From: Actinomadura violacea
GTDB lineage: Bacteria > Actinomycetota > Actinomycetes > Streptosporangiales > Streptosporangiaceae
Reading direction: 5' to 3'
DNA length: 64,000 nucleotides
Assembly: GCF_017573465.1 (NCBI RefSeq)
Contig: NZ_JAGEPF010000004.1
Span: 186,001 to 250,000 of the forward strand
Position numbers and translations under genes: made by a program. This document shows positions 17,311-26,314 of the stretch, piece after piece; within the stretch, counting starts at the first letter, position 1, and every line of letters begins with the position of its first letter. Below the pieces are notes generated by a model that was not told the DNA's origin, made no database searches, and worked only from the letters and a program-made list of their open reading frames with translations.

Positions 17311-17769
17311 GTGCGGCGGGGGCTTGTTTGGGTGTGGCGGAGGTTGGGCGGGCGGGTGCAGTGGCGGCTCGCGCGGCTCAGGCATGACACGTTCCTCGTC
17401 TACGCTGCCGGGGTCGTCCGGGACGAGCAGGGGCGGATCCTGCTCCTGAGGCATCGGCTCTGGCCCGAGTACCGCGCGTGGGGGCTGCCCGGCGGATACG
17501 TGAACGCGGGCGAGCGGCTGGAGGACGGGGTGGCCCGCGAGGTGCGGGAGGAGACCTCCCTGGAGGTGGAGGTCAACGGGACTCCGTTCCACCTCGCCGG
17601 CGGTTTCCAGCAGCGGGTGGAGGCGTACTACGAGGCCAGGGTGACGGGTGGACGGCTCGTACTCGACCCCGGGGAGATCCTCGAGGCGCGCTGGTGCGGG
17701 CCCGACGAAGTGCCGGACGAGATGTCGGTGCGGCTAAGGCCTCTAGTCGTGTCCCTGTTCCGCTCCTGA
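17311..17769 (+). CDS. Nudix hydrolase
   Basis: This 152-residue enzyme belongs to a family that cleaves nucleoside diphosphates linked to another group. The Nudix box reads GYVNAGE, seven residues, then REVREETSLEV; the usual Gly of EExGU is Ser here, a tolerated change. Preceding strands carry VYAAGVVRDEQGRILLLRHR. I choose GTG 17311 because family members start just before the Arg-rich helix RRLGGRVQWRL; GTG 17293 is an alternative. The substrate cannot be inferred. The DUF2207 gene follows 48 bases later on the same strand. Confidence 0.88.
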   Translation: MRRGLVWVWRRLGGRVQWRLARLRHDTFLVYAAGVVRDEQGRILLLRHRLWPEYRAWGLPGGYVNAGERLEDGVAREVREETSLEVEVNGTPFHLAGGFQQRVEAYYEARVTGGRLVLDPGEILEARWCGPDEVPDEMSVRLRPLVVSLFRS

Positions 17770-17817
17770 GCGTCTAACGGGACGAACGAGACGCTGCTCG
17801 CAGGCGTCCCATGTGTC

Positions 17818-19530
17818 ATGCGGGTCTTTCGGTGGGGTGTTCTCTTCTCCGTTCTGCTGGTCGTCGGCATGGCGTGGCCCGCGCAGGCGGCGGAGGAACA
17901 CATCAGGGACTATCGGGCCGACCTCACAATCCGTCCTAACGGTCTTGTGCACGTCCACGAGGTGATCGCCTACGACTTCGGGGACGCGCGGGACAGGCAC
18001 GGGATCGAGCGCGTCATCCCCGACCGCGACGGCAGACGCCTCTACGACATCGAGCACGTACAGGTGACCGCGGACGGGAAACAGATCGAATCGCACACTG
18101 CGCGTGGGGCGGATGCACTGACGATTCGAATCGGCGACAAGCACGCCACGGTCAGCGGTGTACAGACCTATGCGATCGACTACGACGTGGCGCGCGCGCT
18201 GACTCCGCACAAGGACCACGAAGAGCTGTACTGGGACGCGATCGGCACCGGTTGGAACGTGCCCATCGACGCGGCGACCGTTCGGGTGAACGCCCCGGCC
18301 TCGCCGACGTACGCCGGCTGTTTCGCCGGACGCGAGGGCGGCCATGACGCCTGCGGCGGCCGAACGGTCAGTGGAAACGACGCCTCGTTCGGGCAGCGGC
18401 TCGGCGCGCATCAGGGAATGACGGTCGAGATCGGGTTGCCCAAGGGCGTGGTGCACGTGCCACCGCCGCGTTATGACCGGCCCGCCTGGGCCGTGACGTG
18501 GGCGGGCTACACGGTGCTCGGCCTGGTCTGCGCGTTCTTGCTGGGTGGCCGGGCATGGGTCCGGTGGCGGCGGCGTCCGCGCCCCGGTTCGGACCTGCTC
18601 GCGCTGGTGGGGCCAGCGGAGGCGGCGCTGTTCCTGCCGAAGAGGCGGCGCCCGCGGTTCCACGACGACCTCGCGGCGGTCCTGGTCGATCTCGCCGTCC
18701 GCGGGCACCTCCACATCCGCGACAACGGGAAGTGGCTGACCCTGACTCGCCGTTCGGACGCCGAACCGTCCCGACCGTACGAGCGTGCGCTGCTGGAGGA
18801 GGTGTTCGAGTCGAAGGACAAGGCGCGGCTCACCGCCGCGCGACGGCGCGAGATCGCCTCGTCGGTGCCGCTCCACCGGATGACGCACGCCGCTCTGCGC
18901 GATCGAAAGCTCGTCCGGAGGTTCGGCGGCTACGACTACGAAGTGGCGCAGCGAGTGCTGGGGATCGCCGCCTTGGTGGCCGGCGTCGTCCTGATCGTCG
19001 TCGACCTGTGGGGCCGCTTCAATGGCTACTCGTTCTCCGTGAGCGACCTGACCGCCGCGGGGATCGCCCTGGGGATCGCGGGAACGGTCGCGCTGGGCAC
19101 CTTGAGACGGATCGAGCCTTACAACTTCGCCGGTACCCGAGTCCGGGCGCTGCTGGAGGACTATCCGTTGAGCGCGCGCCTCAAGCAGCCCGGCGGCGAG
19201 CGCCACCTCCCTTACGCCATGGCACTCGGTTTCTGGTCCGCCGTCGAAGAATTCGGCGCCGAGAACGCCGATCAGCTCGACTGGTACACCTACACCGGGG
19301 ACAGCGAAAAGGCGATCGATCGATTCACCGCCCTCAGCTGGCTTTTCGAAGACCCAAGCCACACGCCGACGCGCTCGTCCGACGGACGATGGTCCTCGCC
19401 CTCTAGGAGCAGCGGCCACTCGAGCTCGACCACATACACGCCCCCTCCCAATTACGACACCGGCAGCGGAACGGCAGGCGGCGGTCACGTGGGCGGAGGA
19501 GGCGGAGGAGGCAGCGGCTCAAGCTGGTAA
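17818..19530 (+). CDS. DUF2207 membrane protein with Gly/Ser-rich tail
   Basis: This 570-residue DUF2207 protein is exported and membrane-anchored. A signal peptide at residues 1-24 ends in AQA. An extracytoplasmic beta-rich domain follows to about 215. A TM helix lies at 223-243, then a cytoplasmic winged-helix-like region (LVDLAVRGHLHI), then two more TM helices near 382-402 and 408-428. The C-terminus is Ser/Thr-rich and ends in a run of glycines before SGSSW, as in many actinomycete members. Family function is unknown; cell-envelope roles are usually suggested. It converges on the excalibur gene with 34 bases between stops. Confidence 0.88.
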   Translation: MRVFRWGVLFSVLLVVGMAWPAQAAEEHIRDYRADLTIRPNGLVHVHEVIAYDFGDARDRHGIERVIPDRDGRRLYDIEHVQVTADGKQIESHTARGADALTIRIGDKHATVSGVQTYAIDYDVARALTPHKDHEELYWDAIGTGWNVPIDAATVRVNAPASPTYAGCFAGREGGHDACGGRTVSGNDASFGQRLGAHQGMTVEIGLPKGVVHVPPPRYDRPAWAVTWAGYTVLGLVCAFLLGGRAWVRWRRRPRPGSDLLALVGPAEAALFLPKRRRPRFHDDLAAVLVDLAVRGHLHIRDNGKWLTLTRRSDAEPSRPYERALLEEVFESKDKARLTAARRREIASSVPLHRMTHAALRDRKLVRRFGGYDYEVAQRVLGIAALVAGVVLIVVDLWGRFNGYSFSVSDLTAAGIALGIAGTVALGTLRRIEPYNFAGTRVRALLEDYPLSARLKQPGGERHLPYAMALGFWSAVEEFGAENADQLDWYTYTGDSEKAIDRFTALSWLFEDPSHTPTRSSDGRWSSPSRSSGHSSSTTYTPPPNYDTGSGTAGGGHVGGGGGGGSGSSW

Positions 19531-19564
19531 CCCCACCCACGCTTGCCCACTAGCGCAGGCCGGT

Positions 19565-20239
19565 TTAGAGCATCTTTGTGGTCAGGTGGGTGTGGGGCGT
19601 GGTGGCGAAGGGTTCGCCGCCGGGGGCCTGGTCGGACGAGTGGGGCGGGTTCTGCTCGTCCCCCGAGCTCGGTGCCGAGGGCTCCGAGGTGGGCGGTGGC
19701 TCGCTCGATTCGGGGGGCGAGGGCTCTTCGGTGGGCGTGGACGGTTCGTCGGTTGGGGGCGATGGCTGTTCGGTGGGTGGCGTGGGTGATTCGGTGGGCG
19801 GCGTGGGGGGTTCCGTGGGCGGCGTGGGGGGTTCCGTGGGCGAGGAGGGGGGTTTGGGTGAGGTGTCGGGTTCGCCGGGTTCGCAGTCGATGCCGTCGTG
19901 GTCGCGGTCGGTGTACCAGTAGTACTCGGGGTCGACGCCCCTGACGTAGTCGTAGTAGCCGTGGGCGTTGGCCTCCTTGCAGGTGCGGAAGCGCGGGTCG
20001 AGGCCGGGCCGGCCCGGGGTGGGGCCGCTGGGCACGGGGGCGGGGACGGTCTTGGTCACCGGAGGCGGCGGGCTCCCCGGCGGGGACGAGGTCACCGTCC
20101 GGGTGGGCTCGTGCTGGGTCTGCTGCTGGGACTGCTCTCCGCAGGCGCCGAGGAGCGCGACGGCGGACAGCCCGGCGAAGGCTGCGGCCAGCCGCCGCGG
20201 ACGGGTGCCCGGCCGCGGCGGAGTCGGAGGAAGCGGCAT
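19565..20239 (-). CDS. excalibur-domain lipoprotein with Pro/Thr-rich tail
   Basis: This is a 224-residue putative lipoprotein. The Arg-rich N-terminus and hydrophobic stretch end in LLGAC, a good lipobox with Cys33. An excalibur calcium-binding domain follows (FRTCKEANAHGYYDYVRG ... DRDHDGIDCE), with its paired cysteines and DxDxDG loop. The last 85 residues are degenerate PTEPPTP-type repeats and low-complexity Ser/Pro. The ATG at 20239 is chosen because it places the Arg pair and hydrophobic core correctly; the longer frame to 20353 adds implausible sequence. It probably sits on the outer face of the membrane, with the tail spanning into the cell wall. Confidence 0.85.
   Translation of the reverse strand: MPLPPTPPRPGTRPRRLAAAFAGLSAVALLGACGEQSQQQTQHEPTRTVTSSPPGSPPPPVTKTVPAPVPSGPTPGRPGLDPRFRTCKEANAHGYYDYVRGVDPEYYWYTDRDHDGIDCEPGEPDTSPKPPSSPTEPPTPPTEPPTPPTESPTPPTEQPSPPTDEPSTPTEEPSPPESSEPPPTSEPSAPSSGDEQNPPHSSDQAPGGEPFATTPHTHLTTKML
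19735..19850 (-). repeat. degenerate 21-bp tandem repeat encoding PTEPPTP-like units
   Basis: Consecutive 21-base units differ at a few positions and encode seven-residue Pro/Thr/Glu repeats of the lipoprotein tail. The two units around 19795-19838 are almost identical. This is coding low complexity, not an intergenic array. Confidence 0.7.
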
Positions 20240-20406
20240 GGAAGCGACTTTCCACCCCACAGACCCCTTTAAGGGCATGGAACCCCAAGGTTCCCCCAAA
20301 GCTCGGTAGGCGGCGGGAGGGACGAGTGTCCGGAGGCGGACATGGTGGTGCAAGGTTCAACTATTGGGGCGGAGGCTCCTAGGATGGGGGGCTTACAGAG
20401 CGTCAG

Positions 20407-22497
20407 GTGCCGGGAAAGGGTGCGGAGTTGGCTCAGCTGGCCATCGCCAATTCGTTCATGCCGCAGTACGCCAAGCTGGAGCCGAAGGTCCGCAGGAGCG
20501 TGGAGGCGGCGTTCGCGAAGTTCGCCGCGCACACCGAGGCCGGGCTGCACCTGGAGAAGCTGAACAACGCGAAAGACCCCCGGATCCGGACGATCCGGAT
20601 CGACCTGTTCTGGCGCGGAGTCGTGCTGGCGCCGGAGCAGGGCGACGTGTACTGCCTGCTCGCGGTGCTCGGGCACGACGACGCGATCGCCTACGCCAAG
20701 AGCCGGAAGTTCTCGGTCAACCAGGCGATCGGGGTGCTGGAGGTCCGCGACCAGGTCGCGCTGGACCAGATGTCGCCCGCGCTGGAGAAGGCCGCCGAGG
20801 GCACTGTTTTCCGGCTGCTCGGGCACGTTTTCGACAAGGACCTGATCCGGCTCGGAATCGACGAGGAACTGATTCCGCTCGTCCGGTTGCTGACGACCGA
20901 GGCGCATTTGCAGGCGCTGGAGAAACTGCTGCCGGAGCCGCAGTACATCGCGCTGCTCGCGCTGGCGACGGGGCAGAACGTCCAGCAGGCGTGGGCGGAG
21001 GTCGCGCAGTGCCTTCCGGCGGAGGAGGAGCCGCGGCCGGTCGACCCGGACGACCTGGTCACGGCGATGCGGCGGACGCCCGGGGAGGTCGCGTTCGTCA
21101 GCGGTCCGGAGGAGCTCGCCGACATCCTCGCGCACCCGTTCGACACGTGGCGGATCTTCCTGCATCCGGTGCAGCGGCGGGTGGCGCTGCGGCCGTCCTA
21201 CAGCGGCCCGGCGCAGGTCACGGGCGGTGCGGGGACGGGCAAGACGGTCACGGCCCTGCACCGGGCGCGGTTCCTGGCGGAAAAGGGCGGCCGGGTGCTG
21301 CTCACGACCTTCACCAAGAACCTGGCGCAGGCGCTGGACCGGCAATTGGGACTGCTCGTCGACGACGAGGAGGTGAAGGGCCGCATTCACGTGAAGAACG
21401 TGGACGCCATCACCTATTCGGTCGTCGGCCGGCACCATCGGCCGAACATCGCCGGTCCGGACGTGCTCGATTCCCTGTGGGAGGACGCGGCGGCCGGGAC
21501 GCCGTTCTCACCGGCGTTCCTGAGCCGGGAATGGGAGCAGATCATCCTCGCGCAGGACCTGCAGACCGAGGACGAGTACCTGGCGTGCACGCGGACGGGA
21601 CGCGGCGTCCCGCTGGGGAAGGCGCAGCGGTCGGTGGTGTGGCGGGCCGTCCGGGAGGTGACCGGCGGGCTCGCGGCGGCCGGGAAGTCGACGTTCCCGC
21701 AGCTGGCGAACGAGGCCGCCGACCTGGCGGAGCGGCCCGAGTACGACCACGTGATCATCGACGAGGCGCAGGACATCCATCCGGCGCAGTGGCGGCTGCT
21801 GCGCCGGCTCGTCGCCGAGGGCCCGGACGACCTGTTCATCGTCGGGGACCCGCACCAGCGGATCTACGACAGCCACGTGTCGCTGGCGAGCCTCGGCATC
21901 AACGTGCGGGGGCGCAGCACGAAGCTGCGGCTCAACTACCGGACCACGCAGGAGATCCTCGCCTGGTCCGTGCCGCTGCTGGGGCTGGGGCCGGCGCAGG
22001 GCCTGGACGACTCCGCCGACACGCTGGACGGCTACCGGTCCCCGATCCACGGGCGCCGCCCCGGGGTGCGGCCGTTCACCGACCCGGACGAGGAGCTGGA
22101 CGGGCTCGCCGCGCAGGTGCGGGCCTGGCTGGACGAGGGCGTCGAGCCGAGCGCGATCGGCGTCGCCACCCGCTACAACTACGTCGCACGCAGGATCGTC
22201 GAGCGGTTGAAGGACACCGGGATCGCGGCGTACCACGTGCCGAGCAAGTCGGCGGGTGTCCGGGTCGGAACGATGCACAAGATGAAGGGGCTTGAGTTCC
22301 GGTGCGTCGCGGTGGTCGGGGCGGACGAGAACTCGCTGCCGTCGGCCCGCGCCATCACGCCGGAGGAGGAGGACCCGAAGGCGCACGCACAGGACGTCCA
22401 GAAGGAGCGGTGCCTGCTCTTCGTGGCGTGCACGCGCGCGCGGGACAACCTGTACGTGTCGTATGCGTCGTCGCCTAGCCCGTTCCTGCCTGCGTGA
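20407..22497 (+). CDS. UvrD/Rep-type SF1 helicase with RelE/ParE-like N-terminal region
   Basis: This 696-residue ATP-dependent DNA helicase has Walker A GGAGTGKTVTAL near 274, Walker B HVIIDEAQDIH near 449, VGDPHQRIYDSH near 481, LNYRTTQEI near 513 and a C-terminal GTMHKMKGLEF plus CTRARDNLYV, so the motor is complete. The first ~110 residues are unusual: KLNNAKDPRIRTIRIDLFWRG, then VYCLLAVLGHDDAIAYA, a strand order like RelE/ParE toxins. No nuclease domain is visible. It starts at GTG 20407 without a strong ribosome site. Its 3' end overlaps the convergent kinase gene by 23 bases. A role in repair or defence is open. Confidence 0.87.
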   Translation: MPGKGAELAQLAIANSFMPQYAKLEPKVRRSVEAAFAKFAAHTEAGLHLEKLNNAKDPRIRTIRIDLFWRGVVLAPEQGDVYCLLAVLGHDDAIAYAKSRKFSVNQAIGVLEVRDQVALDQMSPALEKAAEGTVFRLLGHVFDKDLIRLGIDEELIPLVRLLTTEAHLQALEKLLPEPQYIALLALATGQNVQQAWAEVAQCLPAEEEPRPVDPDDLVTAMRRTPGEVAFVSGPEELADILAHPFDTWRIFLHPVQRRVALRPSYSGPAQVTGGAGTGKTVTALHRARFLAEKGGRVLLTTFTKNLAQALDRQLGLLVDDEEVKGRIHVKNVDAITYSVVGRHHRPNIAGPDVLDSLWEDAAAGTPFSPAFLSREWEQIILAQDLQTEDEYLACTRTGRGVPLGKAQRSVVWRAVREVTGGLAAAGKSTFPQLANEAADLAERPEYDHVIIDEAQDIHPAQWRLLRRLVAEGPDDLFIVGDPHQRIYDSHVSLASLGINVRGRSTKLRLNYRTTQEILAWSVPLLGLGPAQGLDDSADTLDGYRSPIHGRRPGVRPFTDPDEELDGLAAQVRAWLDEGVEPSAIGVATRYNYVARRIVERLKDTGIAAYHVPSKSAGVRVGTMHKMKGLEFRCVAVVGADENSLPSARAITPEEEDPKAHAQDVQKERCLLFVACTRARDNLYVSYASSPSPFLPA

Positions 22498-24025
22498 GTT
22501 CGTCCAGCAGGGCCGTGAGGTCGGCCATCTGCGGATGGTGGTCGCCATAGAGGCCCTGTAGGTCGTCCACCAAGGAGGAGAGCTGTTCGCGGGCCTCGTC
22601 GGTGCGGCCTGCGGCGAGGTTCAGGCGCGCGATGCTCTCCCTTAGCCGGAACGCGGACGCGTTATAGGGGCCTTCGTGGGCGACCTCGTCGAGCAGTTCG
22701 CGCATGTGCCCGAGGGCGGTGTCGGTGGCGCCCAGTTGCGCCTGGCAGATCGCCTCGCGTTCGCGGCAGTGCAGGACGTCGCGGTCGTCGGGGCCGCTCC
22801 ATTCCGCCAGGGCCACGGCGGCGGCGCGATAGGCGTGGACGGCCCGCCGGTAGTCGCCTCCGTTGAAGAGCACGTCGGCGAGGTCCAGGCGCAGCCCCGC
22901 GAACTCGGGGTCGTCGTCGCCGAGCGCTATGCGGGCGGGCTCCGCGGTCTCGGAGAGCAGTTCGGCGGCCTGCGTGTACCGTCCGGCGGCGGCGAGCTCG
23001 GCCGCCTCCTCGCGTATCCGGGCGACGTCGTCCGGCGTGGGCAGCTCAGCGGGCTCTTCCGTACGTGGCGCCGGTGCACTGCCCGTCAGTTGGATGCGGG
23101 TGACGGCGTTGGAGTACAGGCGTGATGGTGCAGTCGCGTCCACGGCTCCCGGCAACGGTTCCAGCGCCGCGACGAACTCCATGAGGCGGTGGTAGACCTC
23201 CTCGGCGTCGCCCGGGCGGTCGGCCGGTTGCTTCGCGAGAAGCTGCAGGACGAGCGCGTCGAGACCAGGCGGAACGTCCGTGCTTAGCCGGCGGGGTGGC
23301 GTGGGTGTCTCGTCCTCATGGCGGCGCATCACCTCATACGGCGTCGCCCCAGGGAACACCTGGCGTCCGGTGAGCATCTCGTACAGGACGCAGCCGACGG
23401 AGTACAGATCGCTTTGCGGACCGGGACTCCCATACACCTGCTCCACAGCGGTGTAGCCGGGCGTGTAGGGCGCGCCTAGGCCGGTCGTGGTCCGCCGTAC
23501 ATCCCCTGGGCCGAGCCCAACGGCAGCGCCGAAATCGAGAACTTTCACCGAGCCGTCCCGGCACAGCATCAGGTTGCTCGGCTTCAGGTCACGGTGCACC
23601 AGCGGACGCTGATGCGCGACGCTCAGCACTGCGCACACCTGCGCCGCGATGAGCGCGGCCCACGACACCGGCAGCCTCTCGTAGGCATCGAGGAGATGGT
23701 CGACCGTCATGCCCTCGACGTACTGCATCACCAAGTAGAACGAACCATCGTGGCTGCCGAAGTCGTAGACCGTCGGGACACCTGGATGCTCGAACCAGGC
23801 CGTGCTACGCGCTTCCTGCTCGAACCGCCCGACGAGCGACTCGTCCCCCACACGCGTGAACTTGACGGCGAGGCGGCGGTCGAGGACCCGGTCGTAGGCG
23901 CGCCACACCTCGCCCATGCCGCCGCGCCCGATCGGCTGATCGAGCTCATAGCGTCCGCGCTCCCCGAGGAGATCGCCCCGCTGCAACGCCCACCTCTTCT
24001 GCCGGGGTCGGCCTTCCCGACGCAT
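22475..24025 (-). CDS. soluble serine/threonine protein kinase with C-terminal TPR region
   Basis: This 516-residue kinase has no TM helix. The kinase domain runs from about 25 to 290: IGRGGMGEVWRAYD, VKFTRV, catalytic HRDLKPSNLM near 142, DFGAAVG, and an unusual TPGYTAVEQVYG in place of the common APE segment. After a linker, residues 335-510 form helical TPR-like repeats (AAGRYTQAAELL, NGGDYRRAVHAY, AAGRTDEAREQL) that probably bind partners. The ATG at 24025 gives the Arg-rich N-terminus. It lies 15 bases downstream of the methylase stop on the same strand, so the two likely share a transcript. The targets are unknown. Confidence 0.9.
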   Translation of the reverse strand: MRREGRPRQKRWALQRGDLLGERGRYELDQPIGRGGMGEVWRAYDRVLDRRLAVKFTRVGDESLVGRFEQEARSTAWFEHPGVPTVYDFGSHDGSFYLVMQYVEGMTVDHLLDAYERLPVSWAALIAAQVCAVLSVAHQRPLVHRDLKPSNLMLCRDGSVKVLDFGAAVGLGPGDVRRTTTGLGAPYTPGYTAVEQVYGSPGPQSDLYSVGCVLYEMLTGRQVFPGATPYEVMRRHEDETPTPPRRLSTDVPPGLDALVLQLLAKQPADRPGDAEEVYHRLMEFVAALEPLPGAVDATAPSRLYSNAVTRIQLTGSAPAPRTEEPAELPTPDDVARIREEAAELAAAGRYTQAAELLSETAEPARIALGDDDPEFAGLRLDLADVLFNGGDYRRAVHAYRAAAVALAEWSGPDDRDVLHCREREAICQAQLGATDTALGHMRELLDEVAHEGPYNASAFRLRESIARLNLAAGRTDEAREQLSSLVDDLQGLYGDHHPQMADLTALLDELTQAGTG

Positions 24026-24040
24026 CCCGCGCGTCCGGAA

Positions 24041-26107
24041 TCAGCCTTCCGGACGCAGCGTACCGGCGCCGAGCCCCTCCAGGCCGAGCCGCACGACCGT
24101 CCCGCCCAGCTCCTGAAGCTCCCGCAGGCCCGCCTCCAGGTCGGCCAGGCGTCGGAACGCGGCGCCGAGCTCCTCCTGTTCGCCGCGGGTGAGGCGCGGC
24201 AGCCGGGCGCGGCGGACGTCGAAGCGGGCGGTCGAGGTCGAGCTGCGCAGCCGGGCGTCGCGCGCGCCGAGCCGCAGCCAGCCGGCGACGAAGTCGGGGT
24301 CGGCGCGGGCGGGGTCGACGCGGACCAGCGCCAGGCCGGGGCCGAGCACCGCGCCGCCGTCGCGGACGACGCGCGCCACCGGGTGGCGGGCGGCCATCGG
24401 GACGACGACGTCTCCGGCGGCGATGCGGACGTCGTCGGGGCCGGGCGCGGCCGAACCGGTGGCGCCGCGGCCTTCGATGACGTCGTCCAGGGTCAGGGCC
24501 GGGTCCGGGCCCTCCTCCGGCTTCACCTTGACGCCGGAGCGCAGGATCTCCAGGACTCCGCCCTTGGCGAGTTCACCGATCGTCGTCATGGCCGCTTCGT
24601 CGCGCGCCTGGGCCTCGGTGAGGGCGGACAGCCCCGACACCACGCCCGGTAGCTCGGCCATCTTCTGCTCTAGGCGTTCCCATTCCGCGGTGAACGCGCC
24701 TACGGATTCCGTCGCGCCGCCCTGCGGCAGATAGCGCGCGGGTGTCAGATCCACCTCGTCGTCGAGCAGATCGATGATGCGGACGACGACGCTGCGGCCG
24801 GTGCCGTCGTCCGCGGCCTCGGGCTTACGGAGGTAGCGGCGCCATGCCTCCAGAGCCACGTCCTGGAAGGCGTCGGGCTCCGCTGAGGTGTCGACCATGA
24901 GGACGTCGTCGGCGGGGTGGTCTCCTGGGGCGGGCCTCCTCAGGATCCACACCGTCAGCGCGACCGCCATGTTCGGGACGGCGCCTGCGGGCAGCCCTAT
25001 GACCGCCCTTAGCGTGCCCCTACGGAGCAGCTCGGAGCGTATGCGTCGGCCGGAACGGCGGTTGGCCACGGCCGGAGGCATCAGCATGACGACGCTTCCG
25101 CCGGGACGCGCGTGCGCGAGGCCGTGCTGGAGCCATGCGAGTTCCGACTCCATGCGCGGTGGCAGCCCGTACTCCCAGCGCGGGTCCCCGGTCAGCTCCT
25201 CGTAGCCCCAGCTTCGGTCGTTGAAGGGCGGGTTCGAGACGACGAGGTCGGCCGTCCGGCCGGTGAACGCGTCCGCGCGAAGCGAGTCACCGGGACATAC
25301 CTCCGCGCGCGCGCCGAGCAACGCCAAGCGGATCGCGGTCATGCGCGCCGTCGTGTCGTCGATCTCCTCGCCGAGCAGCAGGCCGGTGCCGTCCCCGGAC
25401 GTCTCGTGCGCCATGGTCAGAAACGCCCCCGTCCCGCATGCGGGGTCGAACACGGTGGCGTCCGCTTCCGCTCCCGCGTCGTCGGGCCGATGGGCACTGC
25501 GGCCGAGGTCCAGCATCAGCCGGACGACCGGCTCCGGCGTCAGGTAGACGCGGCGGCTGTGGTGCTCCAGGTAGCGGGTGCGCAGGAACTCGAACGTCTC
25601 GGCGGCGCCCAGCTCGTCCGCGAGCTCGGCGAGCGTCCGGACGACCGCGACCTGCTCGCCTGACAGCCGGCGCGGTAGCGCGGCGGCGTCCGCCAGGCCG
25701 GGGACGAGCGCGGCCGCATCGCGGAGCGCCCCCGGCAGGCCGACGGCGACGTCCTTGTCCGGCCTGCTGGAAAGGCCGCGCCATCCGGCCGGGTCGCCGT
25801 TCAGGTAGAGCAGGAAGGCGCCCGCAAACGCCAGGACGCCCGCGAGGTCGGCGTCCCCGGCGACGGTTTGGCGGAGCGTCTGCCACACGCGCTCGCGCAC
25901 CGGCGACCCGGTCAGCTTGCCCTGCCCGAGCAGCCAGCCCTCCACCTCGGCGAGGGAGAACGCGGGGCTGACCGCGGTCCCGCCGACCGGCCGCGGGAAG
26001 TCGTCGTGGCGGCGCCGCCAGTTGCTCACGGCCGCCCGCCCGACGCCCGCCAGGCGGGCGATGTCCGCCGCGGTCACCGTCGCGTCGTTCGTCACGGGCA
26101 CTCCCAT
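24041..26107 (-). CDS. N6-adenine DNA methylase with fused HsdS-like specificity region
   Basis: This 688-residue protein combines several type I restriction functions without a nuclease. Residues 10-55 form a DNA-binding HTH (ADIARLAGVGRAAVSNWRRR). A helical region is followed by the HsdM-like catalytic domain, with motif I VFDPACGTGAFL near 215 and motif IV VVSNPPFND near 292. The last 170 residues read like half an HsdS subunit: GDVVVPMA, the segment DPDFVAGWLRL, STSTARFDVRRARLPRL, then a coiled-coil helix. It probably methylates adenine at a specific site, as an orphan methylase or a phase of an incomplete system. No hsdR is nearby. The kinase gene follows in the same direction. Confidence 0.85.
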   Translation of the reverse strand: MGVPVTNDATVTAADIARLAGVGRAAVSNWRRRHDDFPRPVGGTAVSPAFSLAEVEGWLLGQGKLTGSPVRERVWQTLRQTVAGDADLAGVLAFAGAFLLYLNGDPAGWRGLSSRPDKDVAVGLPGALRDAAALVPGLADAAALPRRLSGEQVAVVRTLAELADELGAAETFEFLRTRYLEHHSRRVYLTPEPVVRLMLDLGRSAHRPDDAGAEADATVFDPACGTGAFLTMAHETSGDGTGLLLGEEIDDTTARMTAIRLALLGARAEVCPGDSLRADAFTGRTADLVVSNPPFNDRSWGYEELTGDPRWEYGLPPRMESELAWLQHGLAHARPGGSVVMLMPPAVANRRSGRRIRSELLRRGTLRAVIGLPAGAVPNMAVALTVWILRRPAPGDHPADDVLMVDTSAEPDAFQDVALEAWRRYLRKPEAADDGTGRSVVVRIIDLLDDEVDLTPARYLPQGGATESVGAFTAEWERLEQKMAELPGVVSGLSALTEAQARDEAAMTTIGELAKGGVLEILRSGVKVKPEEGPDPALTLDDVIEGRGATGSAAPGPDDVRIAAGDVVVPMAARHPVARVVRDGGAVLGPGLALVRVDPARADPDFVAGWLRLGARDARLRSSTSTARFDVRRARLPRLTRGEQEELGAAFRRLADLEAGLRELQELGGTVVRLGLEGLGAGTLRPEG

Positions 26108-26172
26108 CAGCCGAGCCCAGGGCCGGTTCCGGCGGCCTCAGCCTAGCGCCCCGGTTCCGGCCGCGTTTCAGC

Positions 26173-26256
26173 GGTTGATCACATTCACACTAGCCACCTC
26201 GTGATGCCCAGACCAGCCCACAGCGACCCGTATGAAATTGGTTGATTGCATTCACA
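26173..26256. repeat. two 17-bp direct repeats upstream of the RNase H-fold operon
   Basis: GGTTGATCACATTCACA (26173-26189) and GGTTGATTGCATTCACA (26240-26256) match at 15 of 17 bases and are 67 bases apart, about six helical turns. Both lie between divergent methylase and RNase H-fold genes, in DNA less GC-rich than the genes. They look like paired operator or activator sites. The second includes TTGATT that could serve as a -35, but I see no good -10. Confidence 0.5.
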
Positions 26257-26314
26257 GTCTCTCGTGTGGTTTGCTGTGTACGTCACCGCCCCCGAAGAGC
26301 GGAGTTGACCGATC

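Noticed and set aside
19735..19850. short tandem repeats suggestive of a CRISPR array
   Set aside because: The units are 21 bases with no spacers and encode the Pro/Thr tail of a lipoprotein.
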